DNA from: UBA11606 sp049437325
GTDB taxonomy: Bacteria > Actinomycetota > Acidimicrobiia > Acidimicrobiales > Aldehydirespiratoraceae
Assembly: GCA_049437325.1 (NCBI GenBank)
Contig: JBMTIM010000035.1
Coordinates: 1 to 34,829 of the forward strand
Length of the DNA stretch: 34,829 bases
Direction: 5' to 3'
Shown: positions 31,732 to 34,829 of the stretch, piece by piece
Layout: each line of letters begins with the position of its first letter
Numbering within the stretch: the first letter of the stretch is position 1
The notes under the pieces: model-generated
The model's input: only the letters and a program-made list of their open reading frames with translations
Databases searched by the model: none
Told to the model about the DNA's origin: nothing
Program-made: the position numbers and the translations under genes

Positions 31732-32172
31732 TCAGGCCTCGAGGTGCCGGATCACTGCGTCGAGGGCAGCGAGGTAGCTGTTGGCACCGAAGCCCAGGAC
31801 CACCCCGAGACACACGGCACTGATCACGCTGTGATGTCGAAACGCCTCTCGTGCGTGGACATTGCTCAGGTGCGTCTCGACGACCGGGAGCTCCGTGGCG
31901 ACCACGGCATCTCGCAGCGCAATCGAGTAGTGGGTGAAGGCCCCTGGATTGAAAATCACTGCGTCGGCCCAGGTGCGAGCGTCGTGGAGCGCATCGATCA
32001 ATCCACCCTCGTGGTTCGACTGCACGTGGCGGATCTCGGCATTGCGCTCGTGGGCAACGGTGGTGAGGTTGGCGATGATGTCGTCGAGTGTGTCGGAGCC
32101 GTAGACCTCGGGCTCGCGTGCACCCAGAAGATTCAGGTTCGGACCGTTCAGCACGAGGATCTGGTGCGCCAT
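31732..32172 (-). CDS. aroQ: Type II 3-dehydroquinate dehydratase
   Basis: A 146-residue enzyme of the shikimate pathway that removes water from 3-dehydroquinate to give 3-dehydroshikimate. ILVLNGPNLNLLGAREPEVYG (split over residues 5-25) is the family hallmark, with catalytic Tyr24; HVQSNHEGGLID, FNPGAFTHYSIALRDA and VVETHLSNVHARE follow, with the general acid His101 and Arg112. Length and residue numbers match the mycobacterial enzyme. The ATG at 32172 is supported by TACTGT 7 bases upstream, so the gene is probably leaderless; longer frames are shadow. It is divergent from the dehydratase at 32236 and stands apart from other aro genes, as is common. Confidence 0.95.
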   Translation of the reverse strand: MAHQILVLNGPNLNLLGAREPEVYGSDTLDDIIANLTTVAHERNAEIRHVQSNHEGGLIDALHDARTWADAVIFNPGAFTHYSIALRDAVVATELPVVETHLSNVHAREAFRHHSVISAVCLGVVLGFGANSYLAALDAVIRHLEA

Positions 32173-32179
32173 GAGGTCC

Positions 32180-32185
32180 ACAGTA
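32180..32185 (-). promoter_or_regulatory. -10 element TACTGT for leaderless aroQ start
   Basis: On the minus strand TACTGT is followed by 7 bases and the aroQ ATG at 32172. With the element at 32224-32229 on the plus strand it makes a compact divergent promoter of about 63 bases. Confidence 0.5.
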
Positions 32186-32223
32186 CGAGCTGCATCTCGT
32201 AACGGCAGTGACAGTGTGCCGGT

Positions 32224-32229
32224 TACGGT
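32224..32229 (+). promoter_or_regulatory. -10 element TACGGT for leaderless start at 32236
   Basis: TACGGT is followed by 6 bases and the ATG at 32236. The identical hexamer and spacing occur before the acyl-CoA dehydrogenase at 930. Confidence 0.5.
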
Positions 32230-32235
32230 CAGGAC

Positions 32236-33213
32236 ATGACCGACAATGAGCTCGACCTCGACGACGTCGACGCGGCGGTTCGGCGGCTCGCCGGCGTGGC
32301 CCACGTGACCCCCGACGTGACCAGCCGCACGCTCGACGATCGCGTTGGAGGGCGCGTTCGACTCAAGGCCGAATGTTTTCAGCGCACCGGCTCGTTCAAG
32401 TTTCGGGGCGCATACAACGCAGTGGCGTCACTGCCGCCCGCAGAGCGTGCCGCCGGGGTGGTCACGTTCTCCTCGGGCAATCACGGCCAGGCCCTGGCGT
32501 TGGCCGCTGCGCTGCATGATGTGCCGGCGGTGATCGTGATGCCCCACGATGCGCCAGCCGCAAAGCGAGCCGCTGCGTCGGGGTACGGCGCCGAAATCGT
32601 CGGCTATGACCGCTACACGGAGTCCCGGGAAGCGATCGGCGACGCCATCGCTGCCGAGCGCGGCCTGACCCTGATTCCTCCCTTCGACGCATGGGCGGTC
32701 ATGGCCGGTCAGGGAACCCTCGCTCGCGAGCTGTTCGCCACCGAAGCGGTCGACACCCTCGTCGTGTGCGTCGGCGGCGGTGGGCTCATCTCCGGTTGTG
32801 CGACGGTGGCAAAGGCGCTCGGCGACGTGCGGGTGATCGGTGTCGAGCCGGCTGCCGGCAACGATGTCGAGCAGTCGTTGGCGGCGGGGGAACGAGTGGT
32901 GCTTCCCGAAACACCGGTGACGATTGCCGATGGGCAGCAGACCATGTCGTGTGGTGACAAGACGTTTGCGGTCATGCGGGAGCGGGTCGACGAGATTGCG
33001 CTGGTCAGCGATGAAGAAATCGTTGCTGCGATGCGCTTCGCGTTCGAGCGACTCAACATCGTCCTCGAGCCGTCCGGAGCGTCGGCGTTGGCGGCCGTGC
33101 TCAGCGGACGCCTCGAACTCGCCGGACAACGTGTGGGTGTCACGCTCAGCGGCGGCAATGTCGACCTTGCTCGGTTCTCGGCTCTCACCGCCATCGAGCC
33201 CCCGGTTGGGTGA
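32236..33213 (+). CDS. Threonine/serine dehydratase-family PLP enzyme
   Basis: A 325-residue fold-type II PLP enzyme. CFQRTGSFKFRGAYNA holds the Schiff-base Lys55, SSGNHGQALA (79-88) the substrate/phosphate loop and VCVGGGGLISGC (glycines from 180) the cofactor phosphate-binding loop; ends LSGGNVDLARF. It should deaminate L-threonine or L-serine to the 2-oxo acid, or act as serine racemase or 3-hydroxyaspartate ammonia-lyase. The absence of a C-terminal ACT regulatory domain indicates a catabolic or racemase-type form rather than the isoleucine-regulated biosynthetic IlvA. The ATG at 32236 is leaderless by the TACGGT spacing. It is divergent from aroQ. The exact substrate is not decided by sequence alone. 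Confidence 0.9.
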   Translation: MTDNELDLDDVDAAVRRLAGVAHVTPDVTSRTLDDRVGGRVRLKAECFQRTGSFKFRGAYNAVASLPPAERAAGVVTFSSGNHGQALALAAALHDVPAVIVMPHDAPAAKRAAASGYGAEIVGYDRYTESREAIGDAIAAERGLTLIPPFDAWAVMAGQGTLARELFATEAVDTLVVCVGGGGLISGCATVAKALGDVRVIGVEPAAGNDVEQSLAAGERVVLPETPVTIADGQQTMSCGDKTFAVMRERVDEIALVSDEEIVAAMRFAFERLNIVLEPSGASALAAVLSGRLELAGQRVGVTLSGGNVDLARFSALTAIEPPVG

Positions 33214-33241
33214 TTCCGTCGGAACGGTGATCAGCGGAGCC

Positions 33242-34807
33242 TCAGCCTGGATCCGACACCGAGCGCTCGTGGCTGACGAACCGACGCAAGACATTCGTCG
33301 TCACCCGCGCAACCTGGGGGTCACCGAGCCCGAACGCCCAGTCGGTCGACCCGACGGTCACGACCTCTCCACCGGTGGCAAAGGGACGACACGTGAGCAT
33401 GGCCGCATTGCCGTGCCTGGCCTTTGCCATGTTCTCGTCGGTCACGCCGCCGTGGATGCGGTCGGCGACAAACTCGAGATCGCCTTGGTCCGACAGTGCA
33501 GCGATCGATTTCGGGTAGTCGCCGACGCCGAGGTTGCTGGCCGGTACCAGACCGACGATCTCGAGTTCTGCCGGGACGTCGGTGTCGCTCCGAGGTACTG
33601 GCAGGCCGAAGTCGTCGATCTGGATCGGTAGCCCGACCGTCTCGTACCCGACGACGCCGGCATCTCGGCCGATGACATCGCCGTAGCCGAGTCCGGTGCC
33701 GTCGAGCAGCCAGTGGTCGGGTCGGTACGCAATGAACCCACCGACGCCGCGAGCGGTGGCGTTTCCGAAGCGGTGGTAGAGACCGAACGCCGATCCGGCG
33801 CCGAGGAACGACCATTCCGGTCGCTGAACGAGCGGGTCGGCCCACATGCCGGTGATGCCGGTGGGGTCGGTTGTCGCGATCGGGTCGGTCTCGTGAGCGG
33901 AGTACTTGTGGCCGATCATCGTCAAACCGCTGTTGGCACCCTCGTCGAGCCGGACCTGCCAAAACATCGTGTTGCCCGAGAACGACGCGAAATGACCACC
34001 GTTGGCGACATGGCGTTCGACGGCGTCGCGCTGGCCGACCGACCAGTACTCGTCGTGGCCGACGCTGAGGACCAGGTCGTAGCCGTCGAGGATGGCAGGG
34101 TCGCGCTCGAGGTCTGACGAGATTGCGTAGTCGAAGGCGTGGCCGTCGCGTTCGGCCCACTCGACGAAGCGGCGTTCGTAGGTGAACCAGCCGGTGGAGC
34201 CGATCGCCGACGGATAGTTCCGTTCGGTGCGGTACGCCTGGAAGATCAGGCCGTCGGCGTCGGGTTCCTCGCCGGTGTGAACGGGTCGGGCCTTGCGATC
34301 GTCGCGGTCGACCTCGGGTCGATCGAGCATGCCGCGGGCAAAGGGGCGGTGAAACGACACCTGCCTGCCCCCGGTGTAGAGACTCTGTCCGCCCCAGGTG
34401 TTGTACGCGTTCCAGGTGTTGGTGGCGAGCACGAGCATCGCTGGTCGACGGCGGTCGTCGGCTCGGATGACCACACCGGCGTGAGCGATCCGTCGATCGG
34501 TGGGGCCTTCCTCGGCGGTGAGGGTGATGAGATAGAAGCCCGAACGCCACGATGTGTCGGTCGGGACCTCGACCGACACGGGCCAGCCGCAGCCCTGTGC
34601 GTCGGCGTCGGCCGGAAGATCGTGGTGGGTGCCGGGCAGGCCCGATGCCGACCACACGTGTTCGCGTTCGGCTCCCCACCGCTCGATGGTCAGGCCGTAG
34701 CGGTCGGCCACGGTGGAGACGCAGATCTCGATCGTGTCGCCTGCCCGGATACTCAGTGCTCGGCAGTAGCCCTCGATGAGGTCGTGGAACGTCTGGTCGT
34801 CGGCCAT
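33242..34807 (-). CDS. N,N-dimethylformamidase large-subunit-like protein
   Basis: A 521-residue protein resembling the C-terminal catalytic region of the N,N-dimethylformamidase large subunit. Blocks include LVLATNTWNAYNTWGGQSLY, VGHDEYWSVGQRDAVE (His251, Glu253) and GGHFASFSGNTMFWQVR. As I recall, the iron of dimethylformamidase is held by a histidine and glutamate in an HDE motif plus a tyrosine; the HDE is present here. It is shorter than the large subunit (around 760 residues), lacking its N-terminal domain, and no small-subunit gene adjoins it. It could hydrolyse a formamide or other N-alkyl amide to acid and amine. The ATG at 34807 has TACGTT six bases upstream. Related theme to the amidase/demethylase block; no proof of a shared pathway. 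Confidence 0.82.
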   Translation of the reverse strand: MADDQTFHDLIEGYCRALSIRAGDTIEICVSTVADRYGLTIERWGAEREHVWSASGLPGTHHDLPADADAQGCGWPVSVEVPTDTSWRSGFYLITLTAEEGPTDRRIAHAGVVIRADDRRRPAMLVLATNTWNAYNTWGGQSLYTGGRQVSFHRPFARGMLDRPEVDRDDRKARPVHTGEEPDADGLIFQAYRTERNYPSAIGSTGWFTYERRFVEWAERDGHAFDYAISSDLERDPAILDGYDLVLSVGHDEYWSVGQRDAVERHVANGGHFASFSGNTMFWQVRLDEGANSGLTMIGHKYSAHETDPIATTDPTGITGMWADPLVQRPEWSFLGAGSAFGLYHRFGNATARGVGGFIAYRPDHWLLDGTGLGYGDVIGRDAGVVGYETVGLPIQIDDFGLPVPRSDTDVPAELEIVGLVPASNLGVGDYPKSIAALSDQGDLEFVADRIHGGVTDENMAKARHGNAAMLTCRPFATGGEVVTVGSTDWAFGLGDPQVARVTTNVLRRFVSHERSVSDPG

Positions 34808-34813
34808 CGCTGC

Positions 34814-34819
34814 AACGTA
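34814..34819 (-). promoter_or_regulatory. -10 element TACGTT for leaderless start at 34807
   Basis: On the minus strand TACGTT is followed by 6 bases and the ATG at 34807; no ribosome binding site is present in the few bases of upstream DNA available. Confidence 0.5.
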
Positions 34820-34829
34820 GATGTCGTCG

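Noticed and set aside
1..34829. CRISPR arrays, insertion sequences, tRNA or rRNA genes
   Set aside because: No regular direct repeats, transposase motifs, or tRNA/rRNA-like segments were seen; tRNA calling was by eye only.

Overview
This window is high-GC bacterial DNA packed with genes: I count 33 coding regions and no gene-free stretch longer than about 150 bases. Many genes overlap by 4-8 bases (ATGA, GTGA, TTGA junctions), GTG starts are frequent, and many starts sit 6-7 bases after a TANNNT -10 element with no ribosome binding site. Together with the gene content (acyl-CoA dehydrogenase, EamA, MFS and ABC transporters, phytanoyl-CoA-type dioxygenases, an MttB homologue, a sulfatase) this suggests an actinobacterium, perhaps a marine Acidimicrobiia lineage. 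That placement is an inference. I see no rRNA, tRNA, insertion sequence, phage gene or CRISPR array. Layout: 1-3250 holds the end of a PLP aminotransferase, a VOC protein, an acyl-CoA dehydrogenase and a membrane fatty-acid hydroxylase-type protein. 3272-9138 (minus) is a catabolic block: amidase, MttB-family methyltransferase and TMADH/old-yellow-enzyme-type demethylase with overlapping ends, followed by an isocitrate lyase/PEP mutase-family lyase. 9213-12867 adds two 2-oxoglutarate dioxygenases, an Asp/Glu racemase-superfamily enzyme and an M24 hydrolase. The block looks built to trim methyl groups, amides and side chains from a small N-methylated or amide compound; the substrate is unknown. 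12903-15787 couples a class V aminotransferase-fold enzyme to a short family A DNA polymerase.

The most notable object is at 15795-16265 (minus). Two small ORFs in the same frame are separated by a single TGA. Read through, they form one complete AhpD/carboxymuconolactone decarboxylase-like protein of 156 residues in which the TGA falls exactly on the second cysteine of the CxxC redox motif (C58-P-T-U61, with E46 and H65 at AhpD spacing). A perfect 8-bp hairpin with a GGC loop starts 12 nt after the TGA, as expected for a bacterial SECIS element. I call this a selenoprotein gene. It is the last of four closely spaced minus-strand genes (fatty-acid hydroxylase paralogue, class II aldolase, EamA transporter, selenoprotein).

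19036-22986 (plus) is an MFS transporter followed by three translationally coupled glutathione transferase-like genes, two of them long paralogues flanking an ordinary-size one. 23005-25923 (minus) has an acyltransferase, a sulfatase and an alpha/beta hydrolase. 25985-29065 has a second MFS transporter and a half-size ABC exporter. 29172-31680 is a nicotinate/nicotinamide salvage operon (pncB, pncA, a membrane protein). 31732-33213 is a divergent aroQ and threonine/serine dehydratase-type pair, and 33242-34807 encodes a dimethylformamidase large-subunit-like protein that fits the amide-catabolism theme.
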